A model generated the notes under the pieces. It saw only the letters and a list, made by a program, of their open reading frames with translations. It did no database searches and had not been told where the DNA came from. Positions 23,171-31,406 of a DNA stretch of 33,034 bases are shown here, in pieces. Every line of letters begins with the position of its first letter. The first letter of the stretch is position 1. The position numbers and the translations under genes were made by a program. The stretch covers positions 1 through 33,034 of the forward strand of contig JAXJPR010000024.1 of assembly GCA_036311565.1 (NCBI GenBank), read 5' to 3'. The stretch comes from Fimousia sp036311565. Its GTDB lineage: Bacteria; Bacillota; Clostridia; Lachnospirales; Lachnospiraceae.

Positions 23171-23196
23171 AAAAGTGTACGACAACGTACACTTTT
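23171..23196 (-). promoter_or_regulatory. Terminator-like hairpin in the gdhA leader
   Basis: Perfect 11-bp stem AAAAGTGTACG/CGTACACTTTT with a 4-base loop. Read in the direction of gdhA it is followed by T6. It lies about 20 bases after the predicted transcript start and about 85 before the gene. A later TTGTACG (minus strand, near 23141-23135) could pair with CGTACA of the stem and open it. An attenuator is likely; no known riboswitch class is recognised. Confidence 0.5.
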
Positions 23197-23221
23197 ATTC
23201 CGACACCATTGCCATGGGTGT

Positions 23222-23250
23222 ATTATACAAAAAAAACTTTAAATTTACAA
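23222..23250 (-). promoter_or_regulatory. Promoter of gdhA
   Basis: Minus strand: TTGTAA (23250-23245), 17 bases, TATAAT (23227-23222). Start near 23215 gives a leader of about 129 bases. The stretch 23251-23410 is AT-rich, holds an inverted repeat near 23370-23404 (ACATGT ends) after the HAD gene, and has no gene. Confidence 0.7.
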
Positions 23251-23410
23251 GTTTGAATTTCGAAAATTGCAAAAAAATTCTAAAGCCACTTAAAAAAATT
23301 AAGAAACGGCTGTTTTTAAAAGAAAAAAATTAAGTTATGAAAAATTCAGATGAAAAACTTTCAAATTACATGTGGATACATGTATTTTTATAAGTAAAAA
23401 CATGTGATTT

Positions 23411-24238
23411 TTACAGTACAAATTGTTCGATTGCGTACGCAACTCCATCTTCTTCATTTGTTTTTGTAACAAAATCACAGATTTCTTTCATTTCTGGGTC
23501 AGCATTTCCCATTGCAACAGAGAATCCTGCTTTTCGAAGCATTGCTTCATCATTAAAGCTGTCTCCGCAGGCCATGGTCTGTTCATGTGGGATGTTCAAG
23601 ATATCCGCCAGTGCCAGCAGAGCAGTTCCTTTATCAGCAGTAGCTGCGTTTAATTCCAGATTATTATTTAATGCCCAGGTGGCCAGATAATCGGGATGTT
23701 TTTTATATTTTTCACGCATTTCTTTTAAGAAATCAAAGTCTCGAAATAGTATATGAAATTTTTCGGCAGCTAATTGATTTTTGCGGATAAATTCTGGAAG
23801 ATTTTTAACTGGTTGTCTTGTTTTATGAAAATAGGCTTCTTGAATTGGACTTGTAATAAAATCTTTATAGCGGTCTACCAGATTTTCATCAATAAAACAT
23901 TCTCCATTAATGTAAATATCAACGAGAACGTCTTCTTTTAATAAATCTTTCATCTTAGAAGCTGCCATTTCATATGAAATATAGTTTGTATAAATTGGTC
24001 TTGCAGAAGCAACTTCCACAACAGCAGCACCATTAGAGGTAATGGCATATTTTACACCTGGAATTGATAAAAATTCTTCCGGCAGACCTGAAAACTGGCG
24101 TCCGGTACAGGGAACTACGGTAATTCCACGTGAAATAGCCTTTTGAATGATTTCTTTTGTACGATCGGTAATGTGTTTATCATCGGTAAATGTGGTACCA
24201 TCTAAATCAAGTGCAATGATTTTAATGTTCTTTTTCAT
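23411..24238 (-). CDS. Cof-type HAD hydrolase (phosphatase)
   Basis: 275 residues, HAD type IIB cap. Motif I DLDGT with D11 (nucleophile) and D13, motif II TSNGA, motif III Lys of TADKGTALLALA, motif IV GDSFNDEAML. Such enzymes remove phosphate from sugar phosphates, flavin mononucleotide or pyridoxal phosphate; the substrate cannot be read from the sequence. AAAGGA precedes the ATG. Single gene on the minus strand, upstream of gdhA but separated from it by that gene's own promoter. Confidence 0.92.
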   Translation of the reverse strand: MKKNIKIIALDLDGTTFTDDKHITDRTKEIIQKAISRGITVVPCTGRQFSGLPEEFLSIPGVKYAITSNGAAVVEVASARPIYTNYISYEMAASKMKDLLKEDVLVDIYINGECFIDENLVDRYKDFITSPIQEAYFHKTRQPVKNLPEFIRKNQLAAEKFHILFRDFDFLKEMREKYKKHPDYLATWALNNNLELNAATADKGTALLALADILNIPHEQTMACGDSFNDEAMLRKAGFSVAMGNADPEMKEICDFVTKTNEEDGVAYAIEQFVL

Positions 24239-24377
24239 AGGTAGTCCTTTCTAAATGCGTTAAAATCTAGTTTCTTTTATTTTAATTATATGAGAGTCGA
24301 TGGAATCGCACAACATTTTTTATAAAAATATGGTATGATAACCTAACACGGGAGTAAAAGGTAAATGAGGTGAATGC

Positions 24378-26936
24378 ATGAAAATAGTAAAAAAATATCA
24401 ATATGCGGCAGCGGCATTTTTTATTCCATTTTTTCTTATGGTTCTTATTATGATTTTAACCCAAACAGCACCATTTGGAGAAAATAGTTTTATGATTGTA
24501 GATGCCCTGCATCAGTATCTGCCATTTTTTGCAGATTATCAGGAAAAATTGAAGAATTTGGACAGCTGGTTCTATTCATGGAATGGAGGACTTGGGTATA
24601 ATTTCTTTTCTTTATGGGCCTATTATTTATCCAGTCCGATTAATCTGATCATAGCACTTGTTCCGAAGATGACCATGATTTCAGTGTTAAACTGGATTAT
24701 TGTATTAAAATTTTCCTTATGTTCACTGGCGGGATTTGCTTACTTTACCCATCAGGAAGGAAGAGCCAGTTTTTCCAATGTAGTATTTGGATTGTGTTAT
24801 TGCTTTAGTTCTTATATGACGGGATATTATTGGAACGTCATGTGGCTGGAAGTCATGATTTTACTGCCCGTTATTTTGATTGGCATGGACAAACTGATGA
24901 AACAGGGAGATGGACGGATTTATTGTCTTAGTCTTTTTGGTTCTATGTTCTGTAATTATTATATGTCATTTATGGTATGTATTTTTCTGATCTTCTGGTA
25001 CTTGTGTTATCATTTTGAAAATATCCGGGAGTTCTTGAAAATGGGAATACGTTTTGTCATGTATTCTATATTGGCAGCTGCAATGGCAGCGATGGTACTG
25101 TTTCCGGCTTATCAGGGACTGATGGCAACGTCATCTGCAACGTTGGATTTTCCGCAATGGCAGTGGTATGAACAGACGATTTCCTTATTTTCTACTCACA
25201 TGGCTGCAGTAGAGCCATATAATATGTCGGTAGATGACGGTCTGGGAAATTTATATTGCGGAGTTCTTCCAATGCTGTTACTGGTATTGTATGTCATTGA
25301 TAACAAAATTTTATGGAAAGAAAAAATCCGAAAAATTGTGTTATTAGTATTTTTGGCAATCAGTTCTCAGATGGAAATGCTCAATTATATCTGGCACGGT
25401 TTTCATAATCAATATGGAATTCCAAACCGGTTTGCTTTCCTATATATCTTTTTAATCCTCATTATGGCATATGAACAGTGGAATTTAATGAAACCGGTTC
25501 CGGTAAAAAGATGGAAAGTCTGTGGCGCATGTGTTATTTTGTTGGCAGCTATTGGATATCTGTATGTAAATGGAAAAATGGATACGAAAGTTCCATATAT
25601 TATTACAGCTGGCCTGCTGGTAATATATATGATTGGATTATGTATGAGAAAACAATTGGCAAAAAAAATCATATGTCTCATTACGGTCATTGAAATTGTT
25701 GCCAATACCTATTATGCATTTGACTGCAGTGGACAGGCAGATGCTTCTTATTATTTTGCAGAAACCGAAGAAGTAGAAAAAATAAAAGAACGGCAGAATC
25801 CGACCATAGAACAGAGAATGGAATTATTAAAGAGTAAAATGTTAGATGAAAGTATCTGGCATACAATGCCCAATGCAACCATGTTTGGTTCTACGGCTCT
25901 GGGTAATACCGTAGAAGCCATGGATCAGTTGGGATTTTATACAGGTGTCAATGAATATCTGTATGAAGGGGCATCTCCAGTGACGGACTTATTGTTAGGA
26001 ATAAAAAGTGTTCTGGTTCGTAATGGTGATCGCATGTATCGGACTGGTTATGAATATTTGTATTCCAAAGATGGAATCAGTTTATATGAGAATGCCCTTC
26101 CAACCGGACTTGGTTATTGGATGAATAAAGAAGTATGGAAGTGGAATTATCAGAATGAAGATCCATTTGAGGTACAAAATGAGCTTATTAAGCTGGCATA
26201 TCAATGTCCGGAAGTTTTTAATAAGGTTGAAGTAACGGCACCGGTTGGAAATGATTGTGATATCACAGACCATCATAATGGAAGTTACTTTGTCGAGACA
26301 AAAAAAACACAAAGAGATAATGTTGCTTTTGTTTTTAATATAGAAGAAAACCAGGATTTGTATCTGCATTTTGATTGCGGAAATGTGGACAATACAGTTA
26401 TTTATGTCAATGGAAGAGAACATCAGAGCGGGCGCTTAAATTCTCAGATCGTATCGGTGGGAAATGTAGAAAAGGGAGATACGGTTACGGTAGAACTTCA
26501 ATTAAAAGATGGCGAAAATCGTACTGGTACAGTGACGATGAGGGCAGCCTCTTTGAATCAGGAAGCATTTCGTTTTCTAAAAAAACAAATGAAAAAACAT
26601 AAATTTGAAATGATTTCTTATAGCAGTAATGAAGTAAAAGGAATCGTCAATGCCCAGGAAGATGGAATGGTATTTTTCTCTATTCCGTATGATGAAGGAT
26701 GGAAGATTTATATTGATGGAAAAGCAGCAGATAAAAAAGCAGTAGCAGAAGGCTTTTTGGCCATAGATATAAAAAAAGGAGAGCATGTAATTACGCTTTC
26801 TTATATACCTCCGGGATTTTTGATTGGATGGAAAGTTTCACTGATTGGATGGGCGATTTTCTTATGGATTAATTGGAGATGTAAGAAAAGATTCAGAAAA
26901 AATTTATATTTATCGAAAGAGAATATGCTATATTGA
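24378..26936 (+). CDS. YfhO-family membrane protein (GT-C glycosyltransferase type)
   Basis: 852 residues. About 12-14 membrane helices fill residues 10-430, a soluble beta-rich part runs from about 440 to 820 (FYTGVNEYLYEGASPVTDLLLGIKSVLV; FFSIPYDEGWKIYIDGK), and a last helix lies near 825-842. The opening has the family pattern PFGENSFMIVDALHQYLPFF, with the Asp typical of GT-C folds. Members such as YfhO and CsbB partners in Bacillus transfer sugars from undecaprenyl-phosphate carriers to wall polymers (lipoteichoic acid). The donor and acceptor here are unknown. GAGGTG precedes the ATG; TATGAT near 24332 is a likely -10. The DUF1002 gene follows 31 bases later. Confidence 0.9.
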   Translation: MKIVKKYQYAAAAFFIPFFLMVLIMILTQTAPFGENSFMIVDALHQYLPFFADYQEKLKNLDSWFYSWNGGLGYNFFSLWAYYLSSPINLIIALVPKMTMISVLNWIIVLKFSLCSLAGFAYFTHQEGRASFSNVVFGLCYCFSSYMTGYYWNVMWLEVMILLPVILIGMDKLMKQGDGRIYCLSLFGSMFCNYYMSFMVCIFLIFWYLCYHFENIREFLKMGIRFVMYSILAAAMAAMVLFPAYQGLMATSSATLDFPQWQWYEQTISLFSTHMAAVEPYNMSVDDGLGNLYCGVLPMLLLVLYVIDNKILWKEKIRKIVLLVFLAISSQMEMLNYIWHGFHNQYGIPNRFAFLYIFLILIMAYEQWNLMKPVPVKRWKVCGACVILLAAIGYLYVNGKMDTKVPYIITAGLLVIYMIGLCMRKQLAKKIICLITVIEIVANTYYAFDCSGQADASYYFAETEEVEKIKERQNPTIEQRMELLKSKMLDESIWHTMPNATMFGSTALGNTVEAMDQLGFYTGVNEYLYEGASPVTDLLLGIKSVLVRNGDRMYRTGYEYLYSKDGISLYENALPTGLGYWMNKEVWKWNYQNEDPFEVQNELIKLAYQCPEVFNKVEVTAPVGNDCDITDHHNGSYFVETKKTQRDNVAFVFNIEENQDLYLHFDCGNVDNTVIYVNGREHQSGRLNSQIVSVGNVEKGDTVTVELQLKDGENRTGTVTMRAASLNQEAFRFLKKQMKKHKFEMISYSSNEVKGIVNAQEDGMVFFSIPYDEGWKIYIDGKAADKKAVAEGFLAIDIKKGEHVITLSYIPPGFLIGWKVSLIGWAIFLWINWRCKKRFRKNLYLSKENMLY

Positions 26937-26967
26937 AAACATCTTAAACGATGAGGAGGAGCAAAGG

Positions 26968-27828
26968 ATGAAAAGACGACTTTGTAAAATAGTATCAATT
27001 GTTTTATGCATGGTAATGCTTATGAGTCAGGCGGTTTGGGCCGATGGAATTTTTGGTGGGAACAAAGAATATGTATCTTTAGGTGCAGATTTGACTGACA
27101 AAGAAAAGGATACGGTGTTAAAACTTCTTGGCATTGAGAATCTAGATGACTACAATGTCGAGTATATTACCAATGAACAGGAACATGAATACTTAGATGA
27201 ATATTTATCAAAATCAGTTATTGGGACACGGGCTCTTTCTTCTGTACATGTACAAGAAGGGGGAGATGGAATTGAAGTAAAGACCTATAATATCTCTTTC
27301 TGCACGGAAGGAATGTATCGAAATGCTTTAGCAACTGCTGGTATGGAAAATGCACAGGTTACAGTTGCAGGTCCATTTAATATTTCAGGAACCGCCGCCC
27401 TGGTCGGAGCAATGAAAGCCTATGAATCTATGACTGGTGAAAATATTTCTGAAGAAAATCTGGATGCAGCTAATCAGGAATTAGTTGTTACTGGTGAAGT
27501 GGCAGAGACCATTGGAGAAGAAGAAGCAGAACAATTAATGGCTTTAATTAAAGAAAAAGTAGTTTCTGAAGATGCCAATACGGTTGCCGAAATTGAACAG
27601 ATCATTGATGAAGCGTCCCAGGAATTGCAGGTCAACTTATCTGATGAAGATCAGGCAAAAATTGAAGAGTTAATGAAAAAAATCAGTTCTTTGGATCTGG
27701 ATATCAATCAGTTAAAAGAACAGGCAAAAGAAATCTATACGAAACTGGAAGATATGGGACTTTCTTTAGACGAAGGATTTTTCAACAAAATTAAAAACTG
27801 GATTTTTTCCTTGTTTGATTTCTTATAA
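26968..27828 (+). CDS. DUF1002-family exported protein
   Basis: 286 residues from the ATG at 26968, with GAGGAGGAGC upstream; a longer frame overlapping yfhO is not needed. Signal peptide 1-25 (AVWA). The mature part shows the DUF1002 (YpuA) pattern: VSLGADLTDKEKDTVLKLLG, EYLDEYLSKSVIGTRALSSV, then a Gly-rich VTVAGPFNISGTAALVGAMKAYE. The last 100 residues are acidic helices. The role of the family is unknown; it is exported in many Bacillota. It follows yfhO in the same direction. The hairpin after it doubles as a control element for bofA. Confidence 0.9.
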   Translation: MKRRLCKIVSIVLCMVMLMSQAVWADGIFGGNKEYVSLGADLTDKEKDTVLKLLGIENLDDYNVEYITNEQEHEYLDEYLSKSVIGTRALSSVHVQEGGDGIEVKTYNISFCTEGMYRNALATAGMENAQVTVAGPFNISGTAALVGAMKAYESMTGENISEENLDAANQELVVTGEVAETIGEEEAEQLMALIKEKVVSEDANTVAEIEQIIDEASQELQVNLSDEDQAKIEELMKKISSLDLDINQLKEQAKEIYTKLEDMGLSLDEGFFNKIKNWIFSLFDFL

Positions 27829-27841
27829 TAATAACTGCATG

Positions 27842-27884
27842 AACCTCCTTTTTCAGGCATAAGTTTGAAAAAGGGGGGTTTTTT
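27842..27884 (+). promoter_or_regulatory. Terminator hairpin containing the bofA ribosome site
   Basis: AACCTCCTTTTTCA (27842-27855) pairs with TGAAAAAGGGGGGTT (27866-27880), followed by T4 and at once by the ATG at 27885. The 3' arm supplies the only purine-rich ribosome site (GGGGGG) of bofA and the 5' arm contains CCTCC. Formed, it would end transcription from DUF1002 and hide the ribosome site. Confidence 0.65.
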
Positions 27885-28154
27885 ATGTCTCAAAATGAAA
27901 TGATCATGTTAATTGTAGGAAGTTTAGCAGGAATTTGCTTCTTATGGGCAGTGATAAAAAGACCGGGATATAGTCTGATGGTAGTGGCAAGGGGCATTTT
28001 TTGTGTGCTTCTTCTCTATGGAATTCAACTTTGCTGTCTTAAGTTCGGATGGGGAGAAGGGGTGTCTGTGAATGCTTTGACAGCAGCTGTCAGTGGTGTG
28101 CTGGGGCTTCCAGGTATTATCCTGCTATATCTTATAAAGTGGTATTGCGTTTAA
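27885..28154 (+). CDS. BofA-family protein (pro-sigma-K processing inhibitor type)
   Basis: 89 residues with three hydrophobic segments: IMLIVGSLAGICFLWAVI, GIFCVLLLYGIQLC and the signature region VSVNALTAAVSGVLGLPGIILLYLIKW. In Bacillus, BofA sits in the forespore outer membrane and restrains the SpoIVFB protease that releases sigma-K. The signature 'N-x-LTA-x-VSG-x-LG-x-PG' is clear. The SpoIVFB partner is not in the window, and Clostridia often keep BofA without it. The gene starts right after a terminator-like stem, so expression is probably conditional. Confidence 0.85.
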   Translation: MSQNEMIMLIVGSLAGICFLWAVIKRPGYSLMVVARGIFCVLLLYGIQLCCLKFGWGEGVSVNALTAAVSGVLGLPGIILLYLIKWYCV

Positions 28155-28196
28155 GGAATATATTTCATATAATGGATAAAATACGGAGGAAAAAAT

Positions 28197-29363
28197 ATGG
28201 TAGAGTTTTTAGTAAAAAAATTTGTTCCAGATAAGGATAATGTTCATGATGGAACAGTACGTCAAAGATATGGAACATTAGGAAGTGCAGTAGGAATTTT
28301 ATGCAATGTGGTCTTATTTGCAGTAAAATTCATTGCAGGATTGATGACCGGATCGATTTCGATTATGGCAGATGCTATGAACAATTTATCAGATGCAGGA
28401 TCATCGTTAGTAACTTTAATTGGTTTTCATATGGCTGGAAAGCCTGCAGATTTAGATCATCCATTTGGCCATGGAAGAATTGAATATTTGTCAGGGTTAT
28501 TTGTGGCAGTTGCTATTTTATTTATGGGTGTGGAACTGTTAAAAACATCTATTGATAAGATCTTACATCCACAGACCATGGAAGTGACTCTCTTTTCTAT
28601 TGCAGTATTAATTCTTGCAATTTTATTAAAATTCTGGATGGCGCATTTTAACCGGGTACTGGGAGAACGAATCTCATCCGAAGCAATGAAGGCAACGGCA
28701 GCAGACAGCTTAAGCGATTGTATTGCAACAGCAGCAGTTCTTGCGGGTGTTATAGTTACTCATTTTACAGGAAAGAATATTGATGGATTTGTAGGAATTA
28801 TTGTTGCATTATTTGTATTAAATGCCGGTTATGGCGCAGCAAAGGATACCATCCAGCCGATTCTTGGAACAACTCCAGATGGTGCGCTCATTGATGGAGT
28901 TCAAAAATGTGTTATGGATTCAGAAAAAGTATTAGGAATTCATGACATGGTGGTACATGATTATGGCCCTGGACGAAGAATGATCTCTCTTCATGCAGAA
29001 GTATCCTATAAAGAAAATTTATTAGAATTACATGAAGAAATTGACAGCATTGAACGAGAATTAAATGAAAAATTTCAATGTGAAGCTACCATTCATATGG
29101 ATCCAATCGTGACCGATGATTTAGATGTTTTAAAAGCAAAGGATATGGTAGAAGCCATATTAAAAGGAATGAATGAAGAATGGCAGTTTCATGATTTTCG
29201 GATGGTAAAAGGCAAAAGAAGTTCAAATCTGATTTTTGATGTTGTCATTCCGATGGAACAGATGAAAGAAAAGGATGCAGTTGCTAAGCAGATTCGCAAG
29301 ACCATTCATGAGAAACATCCGGAATATTATGCAGTGGTCAATGTAGAACAAAGTTATATTTAA
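28197..29363 (+). CDS. Cation diffusion facilitator transporter
   Basis: 388 residues. Six helices, with metal-site residues in the second (MADAMNNLSDAGSS, D59) and fifth (AADSLSDCIATA, two Asp). HPFGHGRIEYLSG is the conserved loop after the second helix. The C-terminal dimerisation domain (about 215-300, ISLHAEVSYKENLLELHEEID, with HMDP) follows, and an extra 85-residue segment extends beyond the usual end. CDF proteins exchange Zn, Mn, Fe or Co for protons across the membrane. The ADAxNNLSDA form in place of ADSxxD is common in Clostridia; the metal is unknown. GGAGG precedes the ATG. Confidence 0.92.
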   Translation: MVEFLVKKFVPDKDNVHDGTVRQRYGTLGSAVGILCNVVLFAVKFIAGLMTGSISIMADAMNNLSDAGSSLVTLIGFHMAGKPADLDHPFGHGRIEYLSGLFVAVAILFMGVELLKTSIDKILHPQTMEVTLFSIAVLILAILLKFWMAHFNRVLGERISSEAMKATAADSLSDCIATAAVLAGVIVTHFTGKNIDGFVGIIVALFVLNAGYGAAKDTIQPILGTTPDGALIDGVQKCVMDSEKVLGIHDMVVHDYGPGRRMISLHAEVSYKENLLELHEEIDSIERELNEKFQCEATIHMDPIVTDDLDVLKAKDMVEAILKGMNEEWQFHDFRMVKGKRSSNLIFDVVIPMEQMKEKDAVAKQIRKTIHEKHPEYYAVVNVEQSYI

Positions 29364-29411
29364 GTGAAAAGAAGAAAAAAAATTAAAAAAATAATGTATT
29401 TTTTTCAGTAC

Positions 29412-29440
29412 TTGCATATAAAAAGAGAAAGGACTATAAT
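29412..29440 (+). promoter_or_regulatory. Promoter with inverted repeat around the -10
   Basis: TTGCAT (29412-29417), 17 bases, TATAAT (29435-29440). GGAC (29431-29434) and GTCC (29441-29444) flank the -10 exactly as an inverted repeat, a possible small operator. It serves the dehydrogenase gene. Confidence 0.7.
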
Positions 29441-29473
29441 GTCCATAATTTTCAAAGGATGAAAGGAGTACCT

Positions 29474-30574
29474 ATGAGTTTTTATAGTTTGAGTTTACCA
29501 AGTTATTCAATTGGAGAAGGCTGTTATAATGAAATTCCTTATGAAGCCAGATTTTATGGAAATAAAGCAGTTGTCATTGGTGGGAAAACTGCGATAGAAA
29601 AAGCAAAAGACAAGATTTTAGAAGGAATTGGTGGATCAGAATTAGAGATTTTGGACTTTTTATGGTATGGTGGAGATTCTACTTATGAAAACGGAGATTC
29701 CTTAATCGCACAAGATACAGTCAAAAACGCGGATATTATTTTTGCAGTGGGAGGTGGACGTGCCTGTGATACATGCAAATACATAGCTGATAAACTGGAT
29801 AAGCCATTATTTTGCTTTCCAACAGTTGCATCAAACTGTGCTTCTGTGACAGCAATTTCTGTAATATATAATCCGGACGGATCTTTCCGTGAATATTATT
29901 ATCCAAAACAGGCAGATCATACATTTATTGAATCTTCTATTATTGCAGATTCACCAGAAGAACTTTTATGGGCTGGAATCGGAGATGCATTAAGCAAAGA
30001 ATGCGAAGCCGTATTTTCTTCAAAAGAAGATTCATTGGCACATACAGCTATGCTGGGAGTACAGTTAAGTAAAATCTGTACAACGCCATTGATTGAGTAT
30101 GGAAAGCAGGCATTAGAAGATATTCGTAATAAAAAAGTATCTTTCGCCTTGGAACAGGTTACTTTAGATATTATTATCAGCACAGGACTTGTTTCTAATA
30201 TGGTCAGCAACGCTCCAGATTATTATTATAACTCTAGTCTTGCACATTGTGTTTATTATGGATCCACAGTGACAAAAAATGGACATAAACATCTTCATGG
30301 AGAAGTCGTTGCCCTTGGTGTATTGTGTCTCCTTACATATGCAAAAGAATATGAAGAAAGAGATCGCATTGCCAAGTTAAATATGGAATTAAATCTTCCA
30401 GTCTGCTTTGACGATATTGATATTACAGAAGCAGAATTTGATCTTATGGCTGAAAAGGCAATGACAACGACAGAGTGGGCATTCACACCTGAATATGCGA
30501 AAGTGACAAAAGAAAGCTTTATCCAATGCTTGAAAGATGAAAATGTATATGGAAAAGCATTAAAAAATAAATAA
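29474..30574 (+). CDS. Iron-type alcohol dehydrogenase family, glycerol dehydrogenase-like
   Basis: 366 residues from the ATG at 29474, five bases after AAAGGAG; an ATG at 29459 lies before that site. N-terminal dinucleotide domain with VGGGRACDTCKYIAD (the GGGK-x2-DT type loop, with Arg in place of Lys) and FPTVASNCASVTAISVIY. Metal ligands: D in GIGDALSKECEA, H in SLAHCVYYG and H in KHLHGEVVALG. GldA-type enzymes oxidise glycerol to dihydroxyacetone with NAD; some relatives act on other polyols or on glycerol-1-phosphate. The substrate is not resolved. It is a single gene with a strong promoter and terminator. Confidence 0.88.
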   Translation: MSFYSLSLPSYSIGEGCYNEIPYEARFYGNKAVVIGGKTAIEKAKDKILEGIGGSELEILDFLWYGGDSTYENGDSLIAQDTVKNADIIFAVGGGRACDTCKYIADKLDKPLFCFPTVASNCASVTAISVIYNPDGSFREYYYPKQADHTFIESSIIADSPEELLWAGIGDALSKECEAVFSSKEDSLAHTAMLGVQLSKICTTPLIEYGKQALEDIRNKKVSFALEQVTLDIIISTGLVSNMVSNAPDYYYNSSLAHCVYYGSTVTKNGHKHLHGEVVALGVLCLLTYAKEYEERDRIAKLNMELNLPVCFDDIDITEAEFDLMAEKAMTTTEWAFTPEYAKVTKESFIQCLKDENVYGKALKNK

Positions 30575-30622
30575 TATCACAAATGGGTTTCTTATATATA
30601 AGAAATGAAATTTATGATCGTA

Positions 30623-30669
30623 AAAATCCTCAATCTGATGTAGAGATACATCTAATTGAGGATTTTTTT
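30623..30669 (+). terminator. Strong terminator of the dehydrogenase gene
   Basis: AAAATCCTCAAT pairs with ATTGAGGATTTT, with an inner ATGTA/TACAT stem, followed by T7. The gap 30575-30777 holds only this and the tad promoter. Confidence 0.88.
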
Positions 30670-30725
30670 GTTATATAAAAGTCTCTACTCAATTTTAAAA
30701 ATTGTAAAAAATAGGAAAATAATAA

Positions 30726-30754
30726 TTGACAGATTCTTCCAAATGAGGTATAGT
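30726..30754 (+). promoter_or_regulatory. Promoter of the tad locus
   Basis: Consensus TTGACA (30726-30731), 17 bases, TATAGT (30749-30754). Start is near 30761, so the leader is very short. It reads into the prepilin peptidase gene. Confidence 0.75.
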
Positions 30755-30777
30755 CATATTATAAGAAAAGGAAAAAA

Positions 30778-31329
30778 ATGGAAAGAGAGGTAAAAATGGT
30801 AGTAAATTTATATATGATGCTGGGGGCAATTTGTGACTGGAGATTTTATCGGATTCCCAATGTACTTTGCTTTTGTACTGCAGTAACAGGAATCTTTTTT
30901 TCCTATCTGCAGGTTGGGATGGAGGGAGTGAAATGGTCCATGATTGGGATGATAGAACCGGTGATTTTATTATATTTGTTGTTTTATTGTAGAGTATTAG
31001 GGGCTGGAGACATTAAGTTATTAGCGGCTGCAGGAACTTTTTTTGGAAAACATACCTGGAAAGTGATTTTTCTTAGTTTTTTATTTAATGGAATAGGGGC
31101 ATTGGTCAAGATGTGCCGATGTGAAAGTCTTATGCAGCGTTATTATTATCTAAAAGGATACTTGAGAGATTGCAGACTGGAGGGGCGATTATTGACAAAT
31201 TATCATGGAGAACCAGAAGACAAGATTCATTTTTCTATTGGAATTTTTCTGGCTTCCATGATCTGGTTTTTAACTGCTTATCTTGCAGGGAATGTATCTC
31301 TGCTTTCTGGAATCCCATATAAAAGATAA
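30778..31329 (+). CDS. Prepilin peptidase of a Tad/Flp pilus (TadV/CpaA type)
   Basis: 183 residues. Membrane aspartyl protease, family A24: the first catalytic Asp in CDWRFYRIPN and the second in GAGDIKLL (GxGD). There is no N-terminal methylase domain, as expected for TadV/CpaA. A hydrophilic insert (about 115-150, CRCESLMQRYYYLKGYLRDC) follows the catalytic part, then a last helix. It cuts the leader of Flp prepilins. Starts at 30778 or 30796 both have ribosome sites (AAAGG; GAGAGG); the second shortens the product by six residues. It heads the operon with the TadZ-like and TadA genes. Confidence 0.88.
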   Translation: MEREVKMVVNLYMMLGAICDWRFYRIPNVLCFCTAVTGIFFSYLQVGMEGVKWSMIGMIEPVILLYLLFYCRVLGAGDIKLLAAAGTFFGKHTWKVIFLSFLFNGIGALVKMCRCESLMQRYYYLKGYLRDCRLEGRLLTNYHGEPEDKIHFSIGIFLASMIWFLTAYLAGNVSLLSGIPYKR

Positions 31330-31406
31330 GAAGACGAAAAAGATTTTTATCAATAAAAAGTTAAAGTGCGGAATTGTCTGCGTTGTTCTTTAAGAGGAGA
31401 GTATTT

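Noticed and set aside
23087..23220. Known riboswitch or T-box in the gdhA leader
   Set aside because: No T-box sequence or familiar riboswitch core could be recognised; only the simple hairpin with T-run is supported.
26845..26967. N-terminal extension of the DUF1002 gene inside yfhO
   Set aside because: The extension is out of frame with yfhO and carries no signal peptide; the ATG at 26968 has a strong ribosome site and begins a clear signal peptide.
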